From Lutibacter agarilyticus (lineage in GTDB: Bacteria; Bacteroidota; Bacteroidia; Flavobacteriales; Flavobacteriaceae), in assembly GCF_900188235.1 (NCBI RefSeq), contig NZ_FZNT01000007.1:187022-251021 (forward strand): 64,000 nt of DNA. The letters run 5' to 3'. The position numbers were made by a program, and so were the translations under genes. The notes under the pieces were generated by a model. It searched no databases. It saw only the letters and a program-made list of their open reading frames with translations, and was not told the origin of the DNA. Below are positions 1 to 11,024 of this stretch, one piece after another. Every line of letters begins with the position of its first letter. Position 1 is the first letter of the stretch.

Positions 1-188
1 AAGAATCCATTACTACCCGTTAAATTATAGTCACAGATAATAGTGGTTGGTTTTTCATTTGAATTAAGAAAGTTTACAGCTGCAAGATTGTTGTTAACAA
101 TAGTTAAAGAAATATTTTTTTGCTTATTTAGCAGTTCTAAAGATGCTTCTTCATTCCCAATGTAAAGTATGTTTAAATGTGTACTCAT
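1..188 (-). CDS. Response-regulator receiver domain protein, truncated by the window edge
   Basis: Reading from an ATG at 188 down to base 1 gives 62 codons of an open frame that leaves the window. The visible part looks like the first half of a CheY-like receiver: a beta-1 strand (NILYIGN) and a beta-3 strand ending in ICDYNLTGSNGF, whose Asp (about residue 52) sits where the phosphoacceptor is expected. The usual acidic pair after beta-1 is replaced by Gly-Asn, so it may be an atypical receiver. What follows the receiver cannot be seen; it could be a single-domain regulator or be fused to an output domain. It lies 55 bp downstream of the CheY-like gene on the same strand, so co-transcription with it and the HPt gene is plausible. 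Confidence 0.6.
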   Translation of the reverse strand, partial: MSTHLNILYIGNEEASLELLNKQKNISLTIVNNNLAAVNFLNSNEKPTTIICDYNLTGSNGF

Positions 189-243
189 AATTGTTTGTTG
201 GGGTTAGTTTAGTCAATTTTTTTAATAGCTTTTAATCACTCAA

Positions 244-630
244 TTACCATTCTATAGCATAATGAATCGGGAAAAGATTTTTTTTAACCAATTCTTCAAG
301 TTCTTCAGGGTTAAAAGGTTTGGTTAAGTAATCTTGCGCGCCAAGCTTGTAGCATTTGATGCGCTCTTTACTTTCTGCTCTTGCTGATAGCATTAAAAAA
401 GGAGTGTGTTTTGTGAATCCTCTTTTTCTTACGTTTGTTAAAAATTCATAACCATCCATTTTAGACATTTGAATATCGCTGATGATAAGGTCAGGTAGAT
501 TTCCTTCTAACCACTCAAGAGCATCAGATCCATTGTTTAGCGAAACAACATCGTAGTCTTGTGAAAGGAAATTCTCAAGCAAAAGGCAAATACTTATTTC
601 GTCATCTACTACTAATATTTTTTTCTTCAT
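244..630 (-). CDS. Single-domain CheY-like response regulator
   Basis: A 128-residue protein made of one receiver domain with no output domain. The acidic pair is D9-D10 (ILVVDDE), the predicted phosphoacceptor is D52 in ISDIQM, the switch Ser is in MLSAR and the conserved Lys is K104 in TKPF, so it should be phosphorylatable. Receivers of this size act as phosphate shuttles or by protein-protein contact. It lies 20 bp after the stand-alone HPt gene on the same strand, and these two, with the divergent NtrC-type regulator and the hybrid kinase further on, form a complete set of phosphorelay parts. Partnership with the HPt protein is inferred from position only. Confidence 0.9.
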   Translation of the reverse strand: MKKKILVVDDEISICLLLENFLSQDYDVVSLNNGSDALEWLEGNLPDLIISDIQMSKMDGYEFLTNVRKRGFTKHTPFLMLSARAESKERIKCYKLGAQDYLTKPFNPEELEELVKKNLFPIHYAIEW

Positions 631-650
631 GGGTTTGTGTTTTAGTTTAA

Positions 651-1019
651 TTAAAAATCTGTATTCATTTTTTCAACAACCATTGTTGTTAAAGACGTTA
701 GTTTTTGTATGCTTGATTCTAATTCGGCTATTTCAAAATCTTTCAATAATAATGCCTCAAGTTGAAGTAATTCTTTTTGTAATTTTTCTACACCAAAATA
801 AGTAAGGGTAGGTTTCACTTTGTGTGTTAATTTTTTAATTGCTGGAAAATCTTTTTCAGAATAAGCTAAATTGATCTCTTTAACAGATTGAGAAACCTCA
901 TTCACAAAAACTTTAACCATTTTAGCTACCTGTTCTTGATTGCCACGGCACATTTTATCAATTAAAGTTAAATCGTATGGTTTATCTGCAGGCAGATCTG
1001 AGTTAGGGGTAAACTGCAT
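651..1019 (-). CDS. Stand-alone histidine phosphotransfer (HPt) protein
   Basis: A 122-residue, all-helical protein with the HPt signature around H66 (LTHKVKPTLTYFG). HPt proteins carry phosphate from a receiver of a hybrid kinase to a final response regulator. The motif resembles the HPt domain at the end of the hybrid kinase at 4541-8416 (AHKIKPSIDTLG): both have H-K-[VI]-K-P followed by a Gly seven or eight residues later. This suggests duplication or a shared partner receiver, which is an inference. It is the first gene of a minus-strand run with the CheY-like receiver 20 bp downstream, and starts 296 bp from the divergent NtrC-type regulator. Confidence 0.88.
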   Translation of the reverse strand: MQFTPNSDLPADKPYDLTLIDKMCRGNQEQVAKMVKVFVNEVSQSVKEINLAYSEKDFPAIKKLTHKVKPTLTYFGVEKLQKELLQLEALLLKDFEIAELESSIQKLTSLTTMVVEKMNTDF

Positions 1020-1264
1020 GTTTTTATGTATGAATGGTTAGTTGGAATAAATATACAACATTTGATATAAAAAATTAAGTTTTTAAATTGTTGTTTTGTA
1101 AATTAAGTTAGAAAAAGTTATCTTCAAGAAGAAGTATTTTCTAAAATATGATATTTAAATTGAAGTTTTTTTGAAAGGTAGTTACGTTAATTAAATTAGA
1201 AGTACTTTTATTTTTAGGCGTGTTTTTAGTCTATATTTTGGAAAAAATCTCTATATTGCAATAG

Positions 1265-1289
1265 TATTATGATGTTGCATATCATAATA
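1265..1289. promoter_or_regulatory. Perfect 9-bp inverted repeat upstream of the NtrC-type regulator
   Basis: TATTATGAT and its exact reverse complement ATCATAATA are separated by 7 bases (GTTGCAT). The site ends 26 bp before the ATG at 1316, within the 296-bp gap between divergent genes. Position and symmetry suit an operator for a dimeric DNA-binding protein, possibly autoregulation; a stem-loop in the 5' leader is the alternative. Confidence 0.4.
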
Positions 1290-1315
1290 AATTGCTAAAG
1301 TCTTTTTAATATTTT

Positions 1316-2662
1316 ATGGCTATTTATACTATTTTTATTGTTGAGGATGATCCTTGGTACGGTGAAATATTGAAACATCATTTAAGTCTAAATCCAGATT
1401 ATAAAGTGACACTGTTTTCAACAGGAAAAGAATTGCTTTCAAAAATGTGGCCTCAACCCGACTTGATTACCTTAGATTTCTCATTGCCTGATATTACCGG
1501 AGATAAACTTTTAAAAAAAATACAAGACATTAACCCAAGCGTTCCCGTTATCATGATTAGTGGCCAGGAAAACGTTTCTGTGGCTGTGAATTTGCTTAAA
1601 ATGGGAGTTAGTGATTATTTGATAAAAGATGATGCAACAAAAGATTTATTGTGGAATAGTATTTTGCGTATTCGAGAAACACAAACCTTAAAAAAGGAAG
1701 TTGAGCATTTGCGCGAAGAATTAGGTCAAAAATATTCTTTTGATAAATCTATTATCGGTCAGAGTGATGTTATGAAGCGTGTTTTTAAAATGATGGAGAA
1801 AGCTTTAAAAACAAATATTAATATTTCAATTACAGGCGAAACAGGAACAGGTAAAGAGTTAGTTGCAAAAGCAATTCATTACAATAGCTCCAGAAAAAAA
1901 AATAATTTTGTAGCAGTTAATATGGCTGCAATTCCTGAAGGTTTAATTGAGAGTACACTTTTTGGTCATGAAAAAGGTGCTTTTACAGGTGCCATAGCTC
2001 GTCAGTTAGGTAAATTTGAAGAAGCTAGTGGAGGAACTTTGTTTTTAGATGAGATTGCTGAATTAGATTTGAGTTTACAATCTAAATTGTTACGTGTACT
2101 TCAAGAAAGAGAATTGGTTAGGTTAGGAGGAAACCAGAATATAAAATTAGATGTTCGCTTAATTGTAGCAACGCATAGTAGCCTGGTAGAAGAAGTAAGA
2201 AAAGGAAATTTTAGAGAGGATCTTTTTTTTAGAATCATGGGCTTACCTTTAGAATTGCCTCCTTTGCGTGACAGGGAAAATGATATTTTAATTCTTTCAA
2301 AACATTTTTTAAATGAGTTCGCTAAAGAAAACAATATGGGAGTCATTCGTTTTTCAAAAGAAGCAAAAGATAAATTAATACAATATTACTTCCCTGGAAA
2401 TGTAAGAGAACTAAAAGCTATAGTTGAATTGGCTGCGGTTATTTGTGAAAATAATGAAATAACTGAAAATGATATCACCTACACACCAACAAAAAGTGGA
2501 GAAGTTTTTTTAACAAAGAAAAAAACATTAAGACAACATACTTGTGATATTGTAAAATATTATTTGAATAAAAATAATAATGATGTAATTGAGACTGCTA
2601 AATCTTTAGATATTGGCAAGAGTACTATTTACAAAATGATAAAAGACGGTGAATTAGTTTAA
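1316..2662 (+). CDS. Sigma-54-dependent response regulator, NtrC family
   Basis: A 448-residue transcription activator in three parts. Residues 1-120 are a receiver with the acidic cluster E10-D11-D12, phosphoacceptor D54 in TLDFSLPD and Lys104. Residues 145-385 are an AAA+ sigma-54 activation domain with Walker A GETGTGKE (about 174-181), the sigma-54-contacting loop GAFTGA (221-226) and Walker B LFLDE (242-246). The last 45 residues are a Fis-type helix-turn-helix. Phosphorylation should drive oligomerisation and ATP-dependent opening of RpoN promoters. It precedes the FIST/H-NOX/kinase genes by 169 bp and is the obvious candidate for their output regulator. No GG-N10-GC sigma-54 box was found in the gaps on either side, so its targets may lie elsewhere. 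Confidence 0.93.
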   Translation: MAIYTIFIVEDDPWYGEILKHHLSLNPDYKVTLFSTGKELLSKMWPQPDLITLDFSLPDITGDKLLKKIQDINPSVPVIMISGQENVSVAVNLLKMGVSDYLIKDDATKDLLWNSILRIRETQTLKKEVEHLREELGQKYSFDKSIIGQSDVMKRVFKMMEKALKTNINISITGETGTGKELVAKAIHYNSSRKKNNFVAVNMAAIPEGLIESTLFGHEKGAFTGAIARQLGKFEEASGGTLFLDEIAELDLSLQSKLLRVLQERELVRLGGNQNIKLDVRLIVATHSSLVEEVRKGNFREDLFFRIMGLPLELPPLRDRENDILILSKHFLNEFAKENNMGVIRFSKEAKDKLIQYYFPGNVRELKAIVELAAVICENNEITENDITYTPTKSGEVFLTKKKTLRQHTCDIVKYYLNKNNNDVIETAKSLDIGKSTIYKMIKDGELV

Positions 2663-2671
2663 ATTTATTTA

Positions 2672-2688
2672 ATTCCATATTTTGGAAT
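2672..2688. promoter_or_regulatory. Short inverted repeat upstream of the FIST gene
   Basis: ATTCCA and TGGAAT flank a 5-base spacer, just after the stop codon of the NtrC-type regulator and 144 bp before the FIST gene. It could be an operator, but six-base arms in such AT-rich DNA are weak evidence. Confidence 0.22.
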
Positions 2689-2831
2689 AATTTCTAAAAA
2701 ACGGAAAAAATACGAATGGGTTTTTAATTTAAATTACTGAAATATAAATGATTAGTCGTTATTTTTATTTTGGTATAATTTTAACGGTATGGTTAGATTA
2801 ATGAACAACCCATTAGTTAAATATTATTACT

Positions 2832-3971
2832 ATGAATACATCACTTTATAAGTTTTCTGAAAACGTTTGGATAAAGCATGAAAAAAGTCAATCATTAGAA
2901 GATGATAAGGCTAATTTAGTTTTATGTTTCGGTTCTAAAACGATGCTAGAAATTGATAGCATTTATTCGACAGTTAAATCTAAATTTCCTTCAGCATTAA
3001 TTTCAATGTGTAGTACAGCTGGAGAAATTTACCAAAATGATGTTTATAGTGATTCCTTAGTGGCAGTTGCAATGAGTTTTGATAAAACAAAAATTGAAGC
3101 AAAAACCATCAATATTAAAGATTATAACAATAGTTATCATGCTGGTATTGGCCTCGTTAAAAAAATAGCAAAAGAAAATTTAGCGTATTTAATGGTCTTG
3201 TCTGATGGAAGCTTAGTAAACGGAAGTGAACTAGTTAAAGGGTTGTCAACACAAATAAATAAAGATGTTTTAATTACTGGCGGACTAGCTGGTGATGGTG
3301 CCGATTTTCAGTCTACACTTTTAGGGTTGAACGAACAACCTAAAGAGGGTGAAATTATTGCTATTGGGTTTTATGGAAATAACTTAACTGTTGAACACGG
3401 GTCTCAAGGCGGTTGGGATATTTTTGGCTTAGAAAAAAGAATAACAAAATCTACAGATAATGTATTGTTTGAGTTAGGGGGTCAAAATGCATTGGAGCTT
3501 TATAAAAAGTATTTAGGGCCTGAATCAAAAAATTTACCTGGAGCTGCGCTTTTGTATCCTTTGTCAGTAGTTATTCCAGGAGCTAGCAAGCCTATTGTTC
3601 GTACCATTTTATCGATTAATGAAGAAGAAAAAAGTATGACATTTGCTGGAGATGTTCCCGTTGGTTCAAAGGTTAGGTTTATGAAATCTAATTTTACTAA
3701 ATTAACAAATGCTGCATCACAAGCGGCTTCTCAAACTTCACTTAAACGTAAAAATCAACCAGATTTAGCAATATTAATTAGCTGTGTAGGGCGTAAACTT
3801 GTTTTAGGTGAAAAAATTGATGAAGAAGTAAAAGCAGTAAGCAAGTCTTTCAATGATGAAACATTATTGGCAGGTTTTTATTCCTATGGTGAAATTTCAC
3901 CTTTTAATGAAGGAGGAGATTGCCAGTTGCACAATCAAACTATGACAATAACCTCTTTTTATGAGGATTAA
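2832..3971 (+). CDS. FIST domain (FIST_N/FIST_C) sensor protein
   Basis: A 379-residue soluble protein without signal peptide or membrane segments. The first half, to about residue 210, is FIST_N-like (MCSTAGEIYQNDVYSDSLVA, then GGLAGDGADFQSTL). The second half matches FIST_C (ISCVGRKLVLGEKIDEEVKA and FYSYGEISP near the end). FIST domains are predicted small-ligand sensors, suggested to bind amino acids or derivatives, and often sit beside kinases, cyclases or chemoreceptors. Here it opens a tight run with the H-NOX gene (23 bp gap) and the hybrid kinase, which suggests a second input to the same kinase. The ligand cannot be told from sequence. Confidence 0.9.
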   Translation: MNTSLYKFSENVWIKHEKSQSLEDDKANLVLCFGSKTMLEIDSIYSTVKSKFPSALISMCSTAGEIYQNDVYSDSLVAVAMSFDKTKIEAKTINIKDYNNSYHAGIGLVKKIAKENLAYLMVLSDGSLVNGSELVKGLSTQINKDVLITGGLAGDGADFQSTLLGLNEQPKEGEIIAIGFYGNNLTVEHGSQGGWDIFGLEKRITKSTDNVLFELGGQNALELYKKYLGPESKNLPGAALLYPLSVVIPGASKPIVRTILSINEEEKSMTFAGDVPVGSKVRFMKSNFTKLTNAASQAASQTSLKRKNQPDLAILISCVGRKLVLGEKIDEEVKAVSKSFNDETLLAGFYSYGEISPFNEGGDCQLHNQTMTITSFYED

Positions 3972-3994
3972 CTAATAATTTAAAAAAAATAACT

Positions 3995-4537
3995 ATGTAC
4001 GGTATTGTAAATAAAGCTATTCAAGATCTTATAACTGAAACTTTTGGCGAAGATAAATGGGATGCCGTAAAAGAAAAAAGCGCTGTTGATATAGACTTTT
4101 TCTTAAGTAATGAGCCTTATGACGATGATGTGACTTATAAATTGGCTGAAGCTGCAGCAGAAGTATTAGGTATTTCAGTAGGTGATGTTTTGCAAGCGTT
4201 TGGTGAATGGTGGGTATTAAAAACAGGTAAAGAAAAATATGGTGGTTTAATGGAGTCTGGAGGGAATAATTTGAAAGAATTTCTCGTAAATCTACCGCTG
4301 TTTCATAACCGAATTATGCTGATGTATCCTAAATTAACACCACCCGAATTTAAAGTAAGTAATATTGAAGAAAACTCTATTCATGTGCATTACCACTCTA
4401 AACGTGAAGGGTTACAGGAATTTGTTAGAGGTTTAATGAGTGGATTAGGAAAGATGTATGAAGTAGATACCGTTGTAGAATTATTACAAAGTCGCAATGA
4501 TGGTAGCACTCATGAAATATTCAAAGTAACCTGGTAA
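3995..4537 (+). CDS. H-NOX heme-nitric oxide binding protein
   Basis: A 180-residue stand-alone H-NOX domain of normal length. The proximal heme ligand is H104 in LPLFHNRIML, and the family YxSxR motif that holds the heme propionates is Y133-H-S-K-R137. The position aligned with distal-pocket Tyr140 of the O2-binding thermophilic H-NOX is Glu142, not Tyr, so by established structure-function rules it should bind NO but not O2 stably. Stand-alone H-NOX proteins usually control a neighbouring kinase or cyclase. The hybrid kinase starts 3 bp downstream and carries the HNOBA-like domain that accompanies H-NOX in animal guanylate cyclase. NO sensing is therefore strongly suggested, but unproven here. 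Confidence 0.95.
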   Translation: MYGIVNKAIQDLITETFGEDKWDAVKEKSAVDIDFFLSNEPYDDDVTYKLAEAAAEVLGISVGDVLQAFGEWWVLKTGKEKYGGLMESGGNNLKEFLVNLPLFHNRIMLMYPKLTPPEFKVSNIEENSIHVHYHSKREGLQEFVRGLMSGLGKMYEVDTVVELLQSRNDGSTHEIFKVTW

Positions 4538-4540
4538 AAT

Positions 4541-7500
4541 ATGGCTAACTCCTTTTCCTTAAATAAAAAACAATTAAATCGACTTTTCCCTTTTTATATA
4601 TTGATTGATAAGGAAATGAAAGTTATTTCCTATGGAGAATCAATAAGCAAATTATATGATTTTGAAAAAGTGGAAGTCTTTAATGAGTTTTTTAAAATAC
4701 CAAGACCCTACACTGAAATTAATTCTTTTAGTGATTTAATTAAATTAGAAGATCACTTAATTGTTTTAGAGTCTGTAACTTCAGAAAAACTAAAATTACG
4801 TGGTCAGTTTGAGTACCTTGAAGCAACCGAAAATATTATATTTGTTGGTTCTCCTTGGTTTGGCTCTATTGAACAATTAAAAGAAAATAATTTAATAATT
4901 AACGATTTTGCAAAGCACGATCCAATTATTGATTTGTTGAATGTGCTGAAATCACAAGAAATTACCAACGATGAACTTAAAGAGTTGGTTACAACAGTTG
5001 TGAAGCAAAAAAATGATTTAAAAAGAGCTAACAAGGAAGTTTATGATATCGCTTTATTTCCTCAGCAAAATCCTGATCCAAACATAAGGATAAATTATGA
5101 AGGTGATTTAATTCAAAATAATCCTGCAGCATCTAATCTTGATTTTATTGAATATGACGGTAATGTATATAGAAATGATTTGTTTTTTAAGTTTATCATA
5201 TCAAGTATTGATAAAAACATAAAAAGGTGGAGTTTTGAAGCTAGATCTAATGATATTGATTACTCTTTTGGTTGCGTGTCAATGCCTGAAGAAGGATATA
5301 TAAATATTTACGGTAGAGATATTACCGAGCAAAAAAGAAACCAACAAGAATTAGAAAAATTATCGCTTATTGTTCAAGAAACTACAAATGCGGTAATAAT
5401 TACAGATTCAAAAGGAAAACTGGAATGGGTAAATAAGGCTTTTGAAAAAATTACGGGTTATACCTTATCAGAAGTAAAAGGAGAAACGCCAGGTAAGTTC
5501 TTACAGGGAGAAAAAACAAACCCAGATAGCGTTGCTTACATGCGAGACCAGATAAAGAATTCATTACCTTTTACTTGCGAAGTTTACAATTATAAAAAAT
5601 CAGGTGAAGGTTATTGGTTGAGAATCAATGGCCAACCAATTTTTGATGCAAAAGGAAAAGTAACTCATTTTTTCGCTTTAGAAGAAGATATTACTTCTGA
5701 AAAAAAGGCACAAGAGAAAATAAAAGCAGCTGCAAGCAGAATGGCTTCACTAATAGCGAACCTTCACGATGGTATTTTATTAGAAAATAGAGACGAGACT
5801 GTTGCTTTAGCTAATAAACGCTATTGTGAGTTATTTAAAATAAACGTTGACCCAGAGGAATTGATAGGGGAAGATTGCTCAAATATGGATGCTAAATTCA
5901 AGCATTTATTTGTAGATCCAGAATTGTTCGTTTCAGGGATTTCTGAAAGACTAAAAAATAAAGAATTAGTTACAGGTGAAATATTAGAGTTGACTGATGG
6001 TCGTGTGTTTGAACGTGATTTTGTGCCAATTTGGAGTGACGGAACGTATGATGGGCATTTATGGATGTATAATGATATCACTGAAAAAATAGCTATTGAT
6101 AAAAAATTAGAAGACTTGCGTGTTTTCTATGAAAAGATTCTAGATAATATTCCTTCAGATATAGCTGTATTTGATACAAACCATCGTTACCTTTATATCA
6201 ATCCAAAAGGAATTAAAGATGAAGAGTTAAGGAAATGGATTGTTGGAAAAAAAGATGAGGATTATATAAAAAGAAGAAATAAACCAACTCATATTTTAGA
6301 AGGTAGACAAAAAGTGTTTAAGGAAGTCTTAGAAAGTAAGCAGCTTAAAAGTTGGGAAGAAGAGCTTAAACAAAAGGATGGTACTAGCAAATTTATGATG
6401 CGTAATATGTATCCTGTTATCAATAACAGTAATAAGGTTGATTTGGTAATAGGGTATGGTATTGATATTACCTATATTAAAAATATTCAGAAAGAAATTG
6501 CTAACAGTGAAAAAAGATACCGAGATGTTATCGATAATAGTTTAGCCATCATAACTACCCATGATATGGATGGGAATTTCATGAGTGTAAACCCAATGGT
6601 TAAAAAATTGTATGGGTATGATGATGATGAGGTAGTTGGACATTCCTTAAAAGACTTTATGCCGCTTGAAGACAAAGCATTATTTCAAGAAAACTATTTA
6701 GATAAAATAAAAGAAAATAAAGAGGCAACAGGTATTTTTAGAGTGCTTCATAAGGATGGGAATATTGTATATAGTTTTTATAACAACTATCTAAAAGAAG
6801 AAAAGGGAGAAAAGCCTTATGTAATAGGATTTGCAGTTGATATTACGAGTCGTATTTTAATGGAAAAAGAACTCAAAATAGCTAAAAAAGTAACAGAAGA
6901 ATTAGCCCAAACTAAACAGAACTTTTTAGCGAATATGAGTCATGAAATTAGAACTCCAATGAATGCTATTATGGGGATGAGTCGTCAATTACAGAAATCT
7001 GATTTGAACGACAAGCAACGAAGTTATTTAGAGACTATTTCTAGCGCTTCAGAAAACCTTTTGGTAATTATTAATGATGTATTAGATCTTGCAAAACTAG
7101 AAGCAGGTAAGCTAATATTTGAAAAAATAGGCTTCGATCCAAAACTAGTTATTGAAGGAGCTATGAAGGTGATGATGCATAAAGCAGAAGAGAAAGGTTT
7201 GGCACTTACAAATTCTTTCTTCGATGAACAATTGAGCTCCGTGTTGTTAGGTGATCCGTTCCGTATAAATCAAATTTTATTAAACCTTATTTCAAATGCT
7301 ATTAAATTTACAACAGTAGGTGGGGTTGATATACGTTTTGCGGTTACAAATGATAAAGAAGATTCGCAAAATGTTGAAATAAAAATAACGGATACTGGAA
7401 CAGGTATGGAACCTGAATTTTTGGAGCAATTATTTCAGAAATTTAGCCAAGAGTATGTATCTATGTCTAAAAACCATGGAGGTACCGGTTTAGGGATGAA

Positions 7501-8416
7501 CATTACGAAATCTTTGGTTGATGTAATGGGAGGTGAGATTTTGGTTGAAAGTAAAAAAGGCAAAGGAACCACGGTATATTTAAAGTTTAGTTTTGAAAAA
7601 GGAGGGCAGCAAGATATTCAGAAAAAGGATGCCTCATTTGTAGATAAGAATATTTTAAAGGATAAAAAAATATTAGTTGTTGATGATAATCAAATGAATA
7701 GAATGGTGGCGACTCTAATTTTAAATGAATATGAGGTTGTCGTTTCAGAAGTGGAGAATGGAGAGGAAGCAGTGAAGCATGTAAAGGAGCATCCATGTGA
7801 TTTAGTTTTAATGGACATACAAATGCCTGTTTTAAATGGTTATGAGGCAACAAAAGCAATTAGAAATGAATTAAAATCTAATATTCCAATTATAGCTTTA
7901 ACAGCAAATGCTATCAAAGGTGAAAGTGAAAAATGTCTTTCATTAGGTATGAATGATTATTTATCAAAACCTTTTGATGAAGATCAGTTTTTGTACATAG
8001 TTTCTTCTTTATTAGGGAAGTCTAAAGAAAAAAAATCAGTTATTTCTGAACATGAAAAAATAAATAAAGTACCGCTTTTTGATTTAAGTAAACTTGAGGG
8101 TATTGCTAAAGGTAATCAGGTTTTTATAAATAAAATGATTCAATTATTTATTGATGAAACCCCACTTTCAATTACTGAAATGAGGCAAGCTTATGAAGTA
8201 GGGGATTTTAAAAAGGTTGGAGAAATTGCCCATAAAATAAAACCATCGATAGATACTCTTGGAATTTATTTGTTGAAGGAAGAAGTACGTGAAATTGAAG
8301 TGAAAGCAGAAATCTATGGCGATTCGGAAGAATTGAGTGCTATGATTCTTTATTTAGAAAATACAATTAAACGCGTTTTAGTTGAATTGCAGAGGGTTAA
8401 AGCTAAAACAGTATAA
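4541..8416 (+). CDS. HNOBA-PAS hybrid histidine kinase with receiver and HPt domains
   Basis: A 1291-residue cytoplasmic hybrid kinase with no membrane segment. Residues 1-155 look like HNOBA, the domain next to H-NOX in soluble guanylate cyclase: FPFYILIDKEMKVISYG, then RGQFEYLE, IIFVGSPW and LIINDFAKHDPI in the expected order. A short helical linker leads to about five PAS-like units (roughly 172-265, 275-390, 395-515, 525-645, 650-770). HisKA has H801 in MSHEIRTP; the ATPase has N919 and the glycine boxes DTGTG and GGTGLG. The receiver (about 1041-1160) has D1092 in LMDIQMP, and the C-terminal HPt has H1231 in AHKIKP. The 3-bp spacing from the H-NOX gene implies translational coupling. Likely outputs are the NtrC-type regulator and the separate CheY/HPt pair. 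Confidence 0.93.
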   Translation: MANSFSLNKKQLNRLFPFYILIDKEMKVISYGESISKLYDFEKVEVFNEFFKIPRPYTEINSFSDLIKLEDHLIVLESVTSEKLKLRGQFEYLEATENIIFVGSPWFGSIEQLKENNLIINDFAKHDPIIDLLNVLKSQEITNDELKELVTTVVKQKNDLKRANKEVYDIALFPQQNPDPNIRINYEGDLIQNNPAASNLDFIEYDGNVYRNDLFFKFIISSIDKNIKRWSFEARSNDIDYSFGCVSMPEEGYINIYGRDITEQKRNQQELEKLSLIVQETTNAVIITDSKGKLEWVNKAFEKITGYTLSEVKGETPGKFLQGEKTNPDSVAYMRDQIKNSLPFTCEVYNYKKSGEGYWLRINGQPIFDAKGKVTHFFALEEDITSEKKAQEKIKAAASRMASLIANLHDGILLENRDETVALANKRYCELFKINVDPEELIGEDCSNMDAKFKHLFVDPELFVSGISERLKNKELVTGEILELTDGRVFERDFVPIWSDGTYDGHLWMYNDITEKIAIDKKLEDLRVFYEKILDNIPSDIAVFDTNHRYLYINPKGIKDEELRKWIVGKKDEDYIKRRNKPTHILEGRQKVFKEVLESKQLKSWEEELKQKDGTSKFMMRNMYPVINNSNKVDLVIGYGIDITYIKNIQKEIANSEKRYRDVIDNSLAIITTHDMDGNFMSVNPMVKKLYGYDDDEVVGHSLKDFMPLEDKALFQENYLDKIKENKEATGIFRVLHKDGNIVYSFYNNYLKEEKGEKPYVIGFAVDITSRILMEKELKIAKKVTEELAQTKQNFLANMSHEIRTPMNAIMGMSRQLQKSDLNDKQRSYLETISSASENLLVIINDVLDLAKLEAGKLIFEKIGFDPKLVIEGAMKVMMHKAEEKGLALTNSFFDEQLSSVLLGDPFRINQILLNLISNAIKFTTVGGVDIRFAVTNDKEDSQNVEIKITDTGTGMEPEFLEQLFQKFSQEYVSMSKNHGGTGLGMNITKSLVDVMGGEILVESKKGKGTTVYLKFSFEKGGQQDIQKKDASFVDKNILKDKKILVVDDNQMNRMVATLILNEYEVVVSEVENGEEAVKHVKEHPCDLVLMDIQMPVLNGYEATKAIRNELKSNIPIIALTANAIKGESEKCLSLGMNDYLSKPFDEDQFLYIVSSLLGKSKEKKSVISEHEKINKVPLFDLSKLEGIAKGNQVFINKMIQLFIDETPLSITEMRQAYEVGDFKKVGEIAHKIKPSIDTLGIYLLKEEVREIEVKAEIYGDSEELSAMILYLENTIKRVLVELQRVKAKTV

Positions 8417-10863
<2,447 letters not shown>

Positions 10864-10963
10864 ATTTGGTTTAAATTAATAATTAAAGAATTGGTTTTTG
10901 TTTCTTTTTTGAAAGTTTTTAAAGTTCATGAATTTGTAAACTCATGATTATTTTATTTTTAGT

Positions 10964-11005
10964 ATCAATAGCTTGAGTGAGTTATTGCTCACTCAAGCTA
11001 TTGAT
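10964..11005. repeat. Perfect 18-bp inverted repeat between two cassette genes
   Basis: The arm ATCAATAGCTTGAGTGAG (10964-10981) and its exact reverse complement (10988-11005) flank a 6-base loop. The hairpin lies 20 bp past the stop of the PKD lipoprotein gene and about 100 bp before the start of the T9SS protein gene in transcription order. On the minus strand it is not followed by a T tract, so it fits an mRNA-stabilising or processing hairpin, or partial attenuation, better than a simple intrinsic terminator. Confidence 0.8.
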
Positions 11006-11024
11006 TTATTTTAATTGATAATGA

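Noticed and set aside
2663-2831. Sigma-54 promoter before the FIST gene, expected from the NtrC-type neighbour
   Set aside because: No GG and GC pair with 10 bases between them was found in this AT-rich gap; the same holds for 1020-1315.
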